From assembly GCA_942491665.1 (NCBI GenBank), contig CALOBR010000001.1, positions 496,001 through 560,000 on the forward strand: a stretch of 64,000 nucleotides of DNA. Direction: 5' to 3'. The translations under genes and the position numbers were made by a program. Positions 1-7,628 of this stretch are shown in pieces. Position 1 is the stretch's first letter; each line of letters begins with the position of its first letter. The DNA is from CAVQGZ01 sp942491665. Its GTDB lineage: Bacteria > Actinomycetota > Actinomycetes > Jiangellales > Jiangellaceae. The notes under the pieces were generated by a model. It was given only the letters and a program-made list of their open reading frames with translations. It was not told the DNA's origin and did not search any database.

Positions 1-1
1 C

Positions 2-703
2 GCCCTGGTCACCGGCACCTACGACGACCCGACCGGAACGCTGCCGCTGAGCGTCACCGAGGAGCACGGGCAGGTCAAGATCGCCCAGCACACTCGGCTC
101 AGCGATGTCAAAGGCTTCAAGGCCGCCGCTCCCACCCTCGACCTGGCACTGGGCACCGGACGACGGCTGTCGCTGCACCTGGCCACGGGAGCCTCGGAGG
201 TGCAGCTCGACCTCGGCGGGCTCAGCCTGCGCCGCGTGTCGATCCGGATGGGCGCCGGCAGCGCCTCGATCGGTTTCGCGACCCCGCTTCAGACCGGGCT
301 CGAGCGCTTCGAGTGCGAGGCCGGCGCGGCAAGCGTCACTGTCACCGGGCTGGGCAACGCCTGCCCGGAGCAGGCCACGATCGTCGGCGGGGCCGCCTCC
401 TACGACCTGTCGTTCGACGGGCGGCTGACCCGGGACGTGAACGCCAAGATCACCACCGCCGGAGCAGGCGTCGTGGTGCGCGTCCCCAGCTCGACCGCGG
501 CCCGGGTGGGCATCGTGTCGGTGCTCGCCGGGCTCACCGTCCGCGATGGCTTCCAGACGTGGGAGGACTCGTACTGGACGCAGCCCGGGGTGGACGGACA
601 GCGTCCAATGTTGTCGGTCGACACCAGCATCACCCTGGGTGGGCTGGAGCTGGTGGCCACCGACGAGGTGGAGCCGCCGGGAATCGAACCCGGGTCCCGC
701 TGA
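2..703 (+). CDS. Toast-rack/DUF4097-like beta-rich protein, 5' end cut by window edge
   Basis: The reading frame is open from base 2 and ends at a TGA at 701-703, so the start lies outside the window. The visible 233 residues are rich in short Gly/Ser/Thr/Val strands with repeated patterns such as GAGSASIGF, GAASVTVTG and GAASYDLSF. This looks like the repeated beta-strand layout of DUF2154 (toast_rack), DUF4097 or LiaF-type C-terminal domains, which sit at the cell envelope in stress or antibiotic-response genes. The family is assigned by pattern only. The last 12 codons read through the 3' end of the tmRNA gene on the other strand, so the terminal VEPPGIEPGSR is coded by tmRNA complement. 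No partner gene can be named. Confidence 0.5.
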   Translation, partial: ALVTGTYDDPTGTLPLSVTEEHGQVKIAQHTRLSDVKGFKAAAPTLDLALGTGRRLSLHLATGASEVQLDLGGLSLRRVSIRMGAGSASIGFATPLQTGLERFECEAGAASVTVTGLGNACPEQATIVGGAASYDLSFDGRLTRDVNAKITTAGAGVVVRVPSSTAARVGIVSVLAGLTVRDGFQTWEDSYWTQPGVDGQRPMLSVDTSITLGGLELVATDEVEPPGIEPGSR

Positions 704-1034
704 GCAGTTGCCGGTCTTCTCCGTGCGCAGTCACCGTGGTGTGGTCTCAGCTACTCCGCATCGTGTGACACAACGGAGAACACAGCCCAGTCACTGTTCG
801 ATGTCCCGTCCATCCCCGTGACCGGGATGGTTGGTGAGTTCCCTAAGCGACGCCAGGCACCGGGTCGGGAACTCCCCGGGCTGACGACGTTCGAGCTCGC
901 TCAGGCGGCGAGGGCGAACGTGTTCTGCGACTTGTTGGCAGATATGTGTTCCGCGGCATGGTTTACGAGGTCAGCTACGGATCCTCGGCACGCTTCACCG
1001 GCTTCGACTTCAGCGGTCGAAACCGTTCGGCCCC
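669..1034 (-). ncRNA. ssrA: tmRNA (SsrA)
   Basis: The tRNA-like ends are clear. The 5' strand GGGGCCG (1034 downward) pairs with 3' CGGCTCC (676-670), followed by discriminator A at 669, and the CCA is not encoded. The 5' part has the usual GAACGGTTTCGAC stretch, and the 3' T-arm has GGGTTCGATTCCC. The tag reading frame is GCC AAC AAG TCG CAG AAC ACG TTC GCC CTC GCC GCC TGA, which gives ANKSQNTFALAA, ending in the ALAA degron recognised by ClpXP. It rescues stalled ribosomes together with SmpB, whose gene lies 2.4 kb away on the same strand. Length is 366 nt, normal for bacteria. Its 3' end overlaps the convergent upstream CDS by 35 nt. Confidence 0.96.
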
Positions 1035-1061
1035 TCTGTTGAGTTGTCAACGTTCTTGATT

Positions 1062-2027
1062 CTACTCGCTCGACCCGGCCCCCGCCGCGGCGTCGAACTG
1101 CAGCGACCCGGTCGCCAGCGGCAGCAGCGCCAGGTAGGTGCGCCCCGGCGGTACCGGGACGTCCTCGCCGTCGACGGAGAACGTCCACGGGTCGTCGGCC
1201 GATTCCTTGCTCCACTCGACCTGCACGACCTGCCCATCGGTGGCCATGAAGCCCGAGCCGGTGCCCTCGGTGACGTTGATCGGCACCGGAGCACCGCTGG
1301 GGTCGAGGTAGTCGGCAGTGCCCTGGTCCACCAGCAGCGCCAGCACGGTCGTCGCCTCGAAGCCATCCGGCTCGGCGAGGTCGCGCGTCCACGTGCCGTC
1401 GGCGAAGGTCAGCCGCGTCGTCTGGGCCGGCGAGAACACCAGCTCGACCGCGTCGGCCGGCTCGCCGGTCACCTCCGGGGTGGCGAAGGTGAAGAACGGA
1501 CCAGGCGGGCCGGGCTCGTCGAGCTCGGCGTAGGCCGCGCTGGCGTCCACGAAGAGGTTGAACGGGGCGGCACGTCCGGAGTCGCGGGAGAACCCGGGCG
1601 TGTCTTCGAACCGGGTCTCGATACCGGCTGCCTCCATCTCGTCCACCACCTCGGGGGCACCGCCGGAGGCGACCAGCACCGCGTCGGCGGGAGAGACGAC
1701 ACCGATGTCGCTGGTGCGCACCGAACGCACCGGCCCGGTGGTCGCGTCGATGTCGGAGTGCAGGAACACCGCCAGGCGAGTGACGCCCCCCTCGACCGGC
1801 TCCTCGACGATGATGTCGGCCGCTGCCAGCCCCTGCTGCGGGAAGGCCTCGGCAGTGTTGTCGACCTTGACGACCATCACGGGCCCCTCGACGTCCACCG
1901 AGGAGTCCGATGCTGCGAGGCCGGTCATCGGCCAGTCCGGCGGTGGCTGACTGGCCTCGTCCTCCTCACCTCCCCCGCAGGCAACCAGCGTGGACGCGAG
2001 CAGTGCCGCCACCCAGAGCCTCGACAT
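1062..2027 (-). CDS. DUF3048 (YerB-like) lipoprotein
   Basis: A 321-residue secreted lipoprotein. With the ATG at 2027 the N-terminus is a short signal peptide ending in lipobox LVAC, so Cys17 would be lipidated, followed by an acidic linker. The body carries the DUF3048 signature: MTGLAASD near the start, VVKVDNTAEAFPQQGL, ADIIVEEPVEGGVTRL, GPVRSVRTSD, and a C-terminal half with GFMATDGQVVQVEWSK and the R-TYLALLP motif. DUF3048 proteins resemble Bacillus YerB; their biochemical role is not established. An in-frame ATG at 2069 would add 14 residues without a signal character and would overlap the upstream gene, so 2027 is preferred. It lies 16 nt downstream of the hydrolase gene and probably shares its transcript. 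Confidence 0.82.
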   Translation of the reverse strand: MSRLWVAALLASTLVACGGGEEDEASQPPPDWPMTGLAASDSSVDVEGPVMVVKVDNTAEAFPQQGLAAADIIVEEPVEGGVTRLAVFLHSDIDATTGPVRSVRTSDIGVVSPADAVLVASGGAPEVVDEMEAAGIETRFEDTPGFSRDSGRAAPFNLFVDASAAYAELDEPGPPGPFFTFATPEVTGEPADAVELVFSPAQTTRLTFADGTWTRDLAEPDGFEATTVLALLVDQGTADYLDPSGAPVPINVTEGTGSGFMATDGQVVQVEWSKESADDPWTFSVDGEDVPVPPGRTYLALLPLATGSLQFDAAAGAGSSE

Positions 2028-2043
2028 GGCAGGTAAGTCTGCC

Positions 2044-3429
2044 TCATGCCAGTGGCGTCGTGATGGCAACGAGCAGCGCGAGTGCCGGTGCCTGTGCCGC
2101 GGCGCCGGCCATCGGCGAACCCGTCAGCCATGCGATGCGCACGCCGTAGGCCCCGAGCCAGGCCAGCATCACCACCACCAGCGGCACAAGCAGTAGCAAG
2201 AACCCGGGCGCCCAGCCCAGCACCGCGAGCACGGCCAGAAGAGCACTGAGCGTCAGTCGCGTGGCGAGCACGAACCAGTAGCCATGAGCCACAAGGAGCT
2301 CGGCCCAGGCGTAGACCCCCACCCCGACCGCCAGTGCCACGAACGCCACCGCCCGCGGACCGGCCAGGCTCACCTGCGCCCACGCCAGCTGCGCGGGCAC
2401 CCCCAGGGCGAGCGCCGCATACAGGCCCATTCCGAGCCCGGGGACGACCGCGACGGCGAAAGGACGCTCCCACCGTCGGGCGAGCAGCAGCCCGGCCGCC
2501 CCGGTCAGCGCGAAGAACGCCGCCAGGTAACCACCGACCAGCAGCGGCACCACCTCGCCGAGCGCCGGCAGCAGGGCGAGCACCCCACCGGCGGCGAGCC
2601 CGGCCAGCGGTACGACCAACCATCTCGCCACCCGCGGCCCCCGCCCGCGCACGCCGTCCACGCGTGCGCGCACCGCCCACGCCGACAGTGGCCAGAAGAG
2701 CACGGCCGAGCCGAGGTAGGCCAGACCGACCCCGAGCATGCGCCAGTCGGCGCCCACCTGCCCCGAGGTGCGACCGACGGCGGCGTCGAGCCACTCCACG
2801 GACGCCTGCAGCGTCTGGGTGCGGAACAGGATCGAGATGTGCTCGGCCCCGGAGATCGTCTCGGTGGCATATCCGCGATCAGCCGCTTGCTGGGCCGCCT
2901 GCCCGAACCGCGCCGGCTCGGCGCTGCCGACGAGGAACAGCGCCGTGAGGCCGTCGTCCAGATCACCGGCGTCGGGCAGCGACAGCGCCACGACCGGGCG
3001 GCCCGGCTCGAGCGCGGCTGCCCGCGTGACCGCGCCGGCGCCCATGGAATGGCCCAGCAGGGCCAGGTCGGTGACGTCAGGACGACCGTCGAGCCAGTCG
3101 GCCACCGCAAGCACCTCGTCGGAGAGCACCGCCGCGTCGAGGCCGGCAAGGTTGCCTCCGTGGCCAGACAGGTCGGGCATGGCCGCGACCCAGCCGGCCC
3201 TGGCCAGCGCCATCCCGATGCCGTCCATCAGCCGGCTGCTGCCGGAGAAGCCGTGCGCGACCACGACTGCCGGGAACGGCCCGTCGCCGGCAGGCCGCAC
3301 GACCTCGACCGGGATCGCGGCGCCGACGACGGCCCGCTCGCGTACCAGCCCGTCGTCGGCACGCAGGACGATGCCCAGGCCGGCCGCGACGAGCAGCAGC
3401 CCGACCAGCGCGAGGGCGCCTCGCCTCAA
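2044..3429 (-). CDS. Membrane-anchored alpha/beta hydrolase
   Basis: 461 residues. Residues about 5-22 form a membrane anchor. Residues 35-210 are an alpha/beta hydrolase: VVVAHGFSGS at 56-65 (oxyanion region), nucleophile elbow GHSMG at 126-130 with Ser128, and AEH with His197 as the likely catalytic histidine. From about residue 225 to the end there are at least six to eight hydrophobic segments, so the C-terminal half is a polytopic membrane domain. The substrate cannot be told from sequence; dienelactone-hydrolase or lipase-like activity is a guess. The start ATG overlaps the smpB stop by 4 nt (ATGA), which points to translational coupling to smpB. Confidence 0.75.
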   Translation of the reverse strand: MRRGALALVGLLLVAAGLGIVLRADDGLVRERAVVGAAIPVEVVRPAGDGPFPAVVVAHGFSGSSRLMDGIGMALARAGWVAAMPDLSGHGGNLAGLDAAVLSDEVLAVADWLDGRPDVTDLALLGHSMGAGAVTRAAALEPGRPVVALSLPDAGDLDDGLTALFLVGSAEPARFGQAAQQAADRGYATETISGAEHISILFRTQTLQASVEWLDAAVGRTSGQVGADWRMLGVGLAYLGSAVLFWPLSAWAVRARVDGVRGRGPRVARWLVVPLAGLAAGGVLALLPALGEVVPLLVGGYLAAFFALTGAAGLLLARRWERPFAVAVVPGLGMGLYAALALGVPAQLAWAQVSLAGPRAVAFVALAVGVGVYAWAELLVAHGYWFVLATRLTLSALLAVLAVLGWAPGFLLLLVPLVVVMLAWLGAYGVRIAWLTGSPMAGAAAQAPALALLVAITTPLA

Positions 3430-3899
3430 TGGCGTCGCCGCACGGCCCGGTCGGTCTCACGCTGAGCGTCGCGCTGGGCCAGCGTCTGCCGCTTGTCGTA
3501 CTCCTTCTTGCCGCGCCCCACCCCTATCTCGACCTTGGCGTACCCGTCGGAGAAGTACAGCGACAGCGGGATCAGCGAGAATCCCTTGACCTGGCCGGCC
3601 TTGGCGAGCTCGCGGATCTCTTTGCGGTGCAGCAGCAGCTTGCGCGGCTGGCGCGGCGGGTGGTTCGTCCAGGTGCCCTGGGCGTACTCGGGGATGTGCA
3701 CGTTGTGCAGCCACGCCTCGCCGTCTCGCACGACCGCGTACCCGTCCACGAGGCTCGCGCGTCCGGCCCGCAGCGACTTGACCTCGGTTCCCGAGAGCAC
3801 CAGTCCCGCTTCGTAGGTGTCGGTGATGGCGTAGTCGTGGAACGCCCGCTTGTTGCGGGCGACCGTCTGGCGCTTGCCGTCCGCCTTGTCGGTGGCCAC
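3426..3899 (-). CDS. smpB: SsrA-binding protein SmpB
   Basis: 157 residues, the usual length for SmpB. The OB-fold core shows NKRAFHDYAITDTYEAG (16-32), GTEVKSLRAGRASL (37-50) and HNVHIPEY (65-72). The C-terminal tail, rich in Lys/Arg and beginning at GRGKKEYDKR (about 128), enters the empty mRNA channel of a stalled ribosome. SmpB binds the tRNA-like part of tmRNA and delivers it to the A site. The tmRNA gene lies about 2.4 kb downstream on the same strand, with only two genes between. It is translated ahead of the hydrolase with a 4-nt overlap. The divergent GlsB-like gene starts 25 nt away on the other strand. Confidence 0.97.
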   Translation of the reverse strand: MATDKADGKRQTVARNKRAFHDYAITDTYEAGLVLSGTEVKSLRAGRASLVDGYAVVRDGEAWLHNVHIPEYAQGTWTNHPPRQPRKLLLHRKEIRELAKAGQVKGFSLIPLSLYFSDGYAKVEIGVGRGKKEYDKRQTLAQRDAQRETDRAVRRRH

Positions 3900-3924
3900 G
3901 TGCCCTCCTTGGTCCGCCTACGCT

Positions 3925-4206
3925 GTGCTGGTGCTCATTATCGCGATCATTCTGCTCGGCATGATCGCGGGCTTCCTGGCCCGCTGGATCCTTGCCAACG
4001 TCACCGGCGCCGACTTCTCCTTGACAGAAGCCTTCGTCGCCGGTCTGGCTGGGTCGTTCGTCGGCGGCCTGCTTCTCAGCCTGCTCGCCGGGGACGGGTT
4101 CACCATCTCAGCCAGCGGCATCCTGGGGTCGACGGTCGGCGCGGTGGTGATCCTCGCTGTGTGGGGGATCGTCCGAGGACGTCAGAGCACCGGCGCAGGT
4201 CAGTAG
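3925..4206 (+). CDS. GlsB/YeaQ/YmgE-family small membrane protein
   Basis: A 93-residue protein read from GTG at 3925; a second GTG at 3931 is also possible. It has three hydrophobic helices: LVLIIAIILLGMIAGFLARW, then FVAGLAGSFVGGLLLSLLAG, then ILGSTVGAVVILAVWGIVRG. The GMIAG and GLAGSFVGG glycine patterns match the transglycosylase-associated (GlsB/YeaQ) family, whose members are small inner-membrane proteins of unknown mechanism often induced by stress. It runs opposite to smpB, with a 25-nt gap between the starts, and its stop codon lies inside the 3' end of the convergent M23 gene (7-nt overlap). Longer upstream starts would overlap smpB coding sequence and lack the hydrophobic pattern. 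Confidence 0.72.
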   Translation: MLVLIIAIILLGMIAGFLARWILANVTGADFSLTEAFVAGLAGSFVGGLLLSLLAGDGFTISASGILGSTVGAVVILAVWGIVRGRQSTGAGQ

Positions 4207-5933
4207 TAGTTCTGGGGGTTTACCGTAGCGCCGTCCACGTACACCATCCAGTGCAGGTGGCAGCCCGTCGAGTAGCCGGTGGTACCGACGTAGCCGATGC
4301 GCTGGCCTCGCGACACCTTCTGACCGGGGCGCACGGCGAAGGTCGACATGTGGCTGTAGGACGTGGCCAGCGGCGCGCCGTTGACCCAGCCGTGGTTGAG
4401 CAGCACCTGGTTGCCGTAGCCGCCACGGTAGGTCGCCCAGGCGACGGTGCCTGAGCCGGCGGCGTAGATCGGAGTTCCGCACGGGGCCCCGTAGTCGGTG
4501 CCGTCGTGCAGCTTCCAGTAGCCGAGCACCGGATGCAGGCGGTTGCCGTACGTCGAGGTGATCGGACCGGCGACCGGCCGCTGCAGCGGACCGGAGAACG
4601 ACGGGGGCGGCGCCGGGGCAGGAGCCGGGGCAGGAGCGGGTGCGGGTGCGGGTGCGGGAGCCGCCGGCGCTGGAGCGGGAGCTGGCCGCGCGGGGGCCGG
4701 GTCCGGTTGGCGAGGCGGGGTACTCGTCCGCCCGGACGAACGCTGGGCAGCCTCGGCCTCGGCCTCGGCGGCCGCAGCCGCGCGGCGCTCCTCCGCCAGG
4801 CGGCGTTGACGTTCCTCCTCCGCGCGGCGTTGACGTTCCTCCTCGAGCCGGCGGGCCTCTGCTTCCGCTCGGCGCCGCTCCTCCTCGAGCCGGTCGCGCT
4901 CGGCCTGCGCAGCCTCTTCTTGTGCCCGCACCTGTGCGGCCAACGCGGCCACGTCCGCCTCGATCGCTGAGCGCTCGGACTGCAACGACTGGTAGGCGGC
5001 GACGTCGGAGACCTTGGCCTGCTCGGCTGCGGCCCGAGCCTCGTCACGCTGACCCACGAGCGACGCGACCTGGTCTGCCGCCGTGGCGGCCTGGGACTGC
5101 TGGGTCGAGGCGTAGGACGCCGCCTGCTGTGTGGCTGCCTCGTAGGTCTGCGCGTCAGCGAGCGCAGTCGCAGCGGCCGCGCTTGCGTCCGCCGCGGCAG
5201 TACGGGCAACGCGGGCCCGCTCCTCGGCCTCCTCGAGCGCTACGCGGGCATTGGCCTGCCGGGCCCGGTTGTCCTGCATCTGGTCGACGACGACGCCTTC
5301 GGCGGTGATGGCCGACTGCACGTACGTCACCCGGGCGTTGAACTCCTCGATGCTGTCGGCACCGAGAACGAGTGAGAGCGACTCGAGGTCGCCGAGCGCG
5401 CCGCGCTGGTACGCCTGGGCGGCCACCTGGCCGATCGAGTCCTGCTTTGACTCGATCTTTCCGCCGAGGCGTTCGACTCGCTTCTTGGCCGCGACGACCG
5501 CGACCTCGGCGAGACGAAGCTCTTCGATGGCGGCGGCCTCGGCGGCCTGCGCCGACGCCAGCTCACCGGCTGCCTGGGCCGATCGGGCCTGGGCCGAAGC
5601 CAGCGCCGAGCGCGCCGCCCCCAGCTCCTGCTCCGCGCGGGCCAACGCGTCCTGGGCCCCGGGCAAGGCCGCCTGTGCCTCCTGGAACTCCTTCGTCGCC
5701 CGGTCGAGGCGCTTGGTCGACTCGTGCACCTCTTGCTGCGCCTCGCCGATCTGCGCCTCAGTACCGACGAGGGCGCCCTGCGTTCCGGCGAGCTCGTCGG
5801 CGAGCTGTTGCTGGCGGCTCTCGATGCGCTCAAGCGTGGAAGCGGGCGCGGCGAGGGGGGTGACGACGCTCAGCACCAACACCCCAACGGTCGCGACGGC
5901 CAGCCGTCGCGACGTCCGGGGAAGGGATGTCAC
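4200..5933 (-). CDS. M23 peptidase with coiled coil, likely FtsEX-controlled murein hydrolase
   Basis: 577 residues. A signal peptide covers about 1-31 (ending APAS). Residues 32-400 are long Ala/Glu/Gln/Arg coiled coils, then a Pro-Ala linker of PAPA repeats (about 405-450). The C-terminal M23 domain starts near YGNRLHPVLG (462) and keeps the zinc ligands His476 and Asp480 (HDGTD) and the HLH at 559-561, so it should be an active endopeptidase. The gene lies 99 nt downstream of ftsX. In other bacteria FtsEX activates a coiled-coil hydrolase or hydrolase activator outside the membrane (EnvC, PcsB, RipC), and this is the natural candidate here. A 20-bp unit is directly repeated at 4801-4820 and 4825-4844 within the coiled coil. 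Confidence 0.88.
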   Translation of the reverse strand: MTSLPRTSRRLAVATVGVLVLSVVTPLAAPASTLERIESRQQQLADELAGTQGALVGTEAQIGEAQQEVHESTKRLDRATKEFQEAQAALPGAQDALARAEQELGAARSALASAQARSAQAAGELASAQAAEAAAIEELRLAEVAVVAAKKRVERLGGKIESKQDSIGQVAAQAYQRGALGDLESLSLVLGADSIEEFNARVTYVQSAITAEGVVVDQMQDNRARQANARVALEEAEERARVARTAAADASAAAATALADAQTYEAATQQAASYASTQQSQAATAADQVASLVGQRDEARAAAEQAKVSDVAAYQSLQSERSAIEADVAALAAQVRAQEEAAQAERDRLEEERRRAEAEARRLEEERQRRAEEERQRRLAEERRAAAAAEAEAEAAQRSSGRTSTPPRQPDPAPARPAPAPAPAAPAPAPAPAPAPAPAPAPPPSFSGPLQRPVAGPITSTYGNRLHPVLGYWKLHDGTDYGAPCGTPIYAAGSGTVAWATYRGGYGNQVLLNHGWVNGAPLATSYSHMSTFAVRPGQKVSRGQRIGYVGTTGYSTGCHLHWMVYVDGATVNPQNYY

Positions 5934-6032
5934 AGGAGTCTCCTGTCGTCACCGCAGTAACACACCGGCGCGACCGTACACGGTGAGACACGCCGTGCAA
6001 AAGGTTGATCTACGCGCGGCAGTGAGACCGGG

Positions 6033-6935
6033 TCAGACCTTGAGGTAGCGCCGAAGAGTGACGAACGACGCGATCGCCGCGATGCCGGTGCCCGTGAGCA
6101 GCATGATCGGCACGATCTGCCACACGTCCGACCAGCCAACCCAGGCGGTGAACTGGAATGCCGGCACGAGGATGTCTTCGATGAAGAACGCCTGGAACCC
6201 GATGAGTACGAGCGAGGCCAGGATGCCCCCGATCAGCCCGGCGATCGCCGCCTCGAGGATGAACGGCAGCTGGATCGACCAGCTCGACGCCCCGACCAGC
6301 TTCATGATTCCCGTCTCGCGACGTCGAGAGAACGCGGCCACCCGGATCGTGTTGCTGATCAGCAGCACCGCCGCGAACACCTGCACCGCTGCAATCGCCA
6401 ACGCTGCGACCTGAAAGCCGTTCAGCAGCCGGAAGAACCGGTCGAGCAGCGCCCGCTGGTCCACGACCTGCGCGACCCCCGCAAGCCCGGCCACCGACGA
6501 GACGACGCCCTCGAACTCCTCGGGGTTGACGAGCTTGATGCGGAACGACTCCTGCAGCTGCTCGGGGGTGATGTTGTCGGCGATCGAGTCGTCGAAGCGG
6601 TCGCGGAACAGCTCGTAGGCCTCCTCCTGGGACTCGACGAAGACCTCCTCGACCTCGGGGTTGGACTCCAGCGTGTCGCGGATCGCTTCCCTCTCCTCGT
6701 CGCTGACCGCACCCGAGGCGCAGGTCGCGCCGGTGTCGAAGTCGTTGCACAAGAACACCGAGATCTCGATGCGGTCGTACCAGAAGTCCTTCATGGTCTC
6801 GGCCTGGGCCCGGATGAGCAGCCCGGCGCCGAACAGCGCGAGCGAGATCGCCACGGTCATCACCACAGCGATCGTCATCGTGAGGTTGCGGCGAAGGCCG
6901 GTGCCGATCTCGCTGGCCAGGTACTGCACGTGCAT
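6033..6935 (-). CDS. ftsX: Cell division protein FtsX
   Basis: 300 residues, typical of FtsX. A short cytoplasmic start is followed by the first membrane segment (about 19-43). A large extracellular loop with two cysteines (CNDFDTGATC, around residue 53-62) precedes three C-terminal membrane helices from about residue 170. The MetI/FtsX-like region includes FSRRRETGIMKLVGASSW, the conserved FtsX motif. FtsX couples ATP hydrolysis by FtsE in the cytoplasm to peptidoglycan hydrolase activation outside the membrane at the division site. ftsE ends only 3 nt upstream, so the two are co-translated. The M23 hydrolase gene follows. Confidence 0.95.
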   Translation of the reverse strand: MHVQYLASEIGTGLRRNLTMTIAVVMTVAISLALFGAGLLIRAQAETMKDFWYDRIEISVFLCNDFDTGATCASGAVSDEEREAIRDTLESNPEVEEVFVESQEEAYELFRDRFDDSIADNITPEQLQESFRIKLVNPEEFEGVVSSVAGLAGVAQVVDQRALLDRFFRLLNGFQVAALAIAAVQVFAAVLLISNTIRVAAFSRRRETGIMKLVGASSWSIQLPFILEAAIAGLIGGILASLVLIGFQAFFIEDILVPAFQFTAWVGWSDVWQIVPIMLLTGTGIAAIASFVTLRRYLKV

Positions 6936-6938
6936 GCG

Positions 6939-7628
6939 CTACCTCGCGTACCCGTAGACGCCGCGCGACTGGTCGCGCACCAGCTCACCGCCGGACAGCT
7001 CCACCACCCGCTTGCGCATCTGGTCGACGATGGACTGGTCGTGGGTGGCCATGACCACCGTCGTGCCCGTGCGGTTGATGCGGTCGAGCAGCTTCATGAT
7101 GCCCACGCTCGTGGCCGGGTCGAGGTTGCCGGTCGGCTCGTCGGCCAGCAGGATCAGCGGCTTGTTGACGAAGGCCCGCGCGATCGCCACACGCTGCTGC
7201 TCACCGCCGGAGAGCTGGTGGGGTAGGCGGTCTTCTTTGCCGTCCAGCCCGACGAGATCGAGCACCTCGGGCACGTCCTCGGAGATCTCCTTGCGCGACT
7301 TGCCGATCACCTGAAGGGCGAAGGCCACGTTCTGGGCGACCGTCTTGTTCGGCAGCAGCCGAAAGTCTTGGAAGACGGTGCCGATCTGTCGCCGAAGCGC
7401 CGGCACCTTCCACTGCGAGAGCCTGGCCAGGTCTTTGCCGGCGACCTGGATGTGGCCCGACGACGGACGCTCTTCGCGCAGCACGAGCCGCAGGAAGGTC
7501 GACTTGCCCGAGCCCGACTCGCCGACCAGGAAGACGAACTCGCCCTTGACCAGCTCGACCGAGAGGTCCGACAGGGCTGCCCGAGAGGTCTTCGGGTAGA
7601 CCTTGCTGACGCCGTCGAACCTGATCAC
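6939..7628 (-). CDS. ftsE: Cell division ATP-binding protein FtsE
   Basis: 229 residues from a GTG at 7628; this start gives the standard FtsE N-terminus VIRFDGVSKVY and a 4-nt overlap with the prfB stop. The ABC ATPase motifs are complete: Walker A GESGSGKST at 36-44, signature LSGGEQ at 139-144, Walker B LILLADE at 158-164, and the H-loop ATHD near 197. It pairs with FtsX at the divisome. A longer frame reaches 7796, but the extra residues are Arg-rich shadow of prfB and are not coding. The gene order prfB-ftsE-ftsX-hydrolase, with smpB just beyond, is common in actinobacteria. Confidence 0.97.
   Translation of the reverse strand: MIRFDGVSKVYPKTSRAALSDLSVELVKGEFVFLVGESGSGKSTFLRLVLREERPSSGHIQVAGKDLARLSQWKVPALRRQIGTVFQDFRLLPNKTVAQNVAFALQVIGKSRKEISEDVPEVLDLVGLDGKEDRLPHQLSGGEQQRVAIARAFVNKPLILLADEPTGNLDPATSVGIMKLLDRINRTGTTVVMATHDQSIVDQMRKRVVELSGGELVRDQSRGVYGYAR

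Noticed and set aside
1059..1064. TAGAAT as a -10 box for the tmRNA gene
   Set aside because: No suitable -35 is visible at the right distance and it overlaps a stop codon; support is too weak.
1044..2036. 330-residue plus-strand frame opposite the DUF3048 gene
   Set aside because: Composition is that of an antisense shadow; the minus-strand protein has a signal peptide and family motifs.
4590..4700. Short tandem repeats that could suggest a CRISPR or satellite
   Set aside because: They code for the Pro-Ala linker of the M23 protein and have no spacers.
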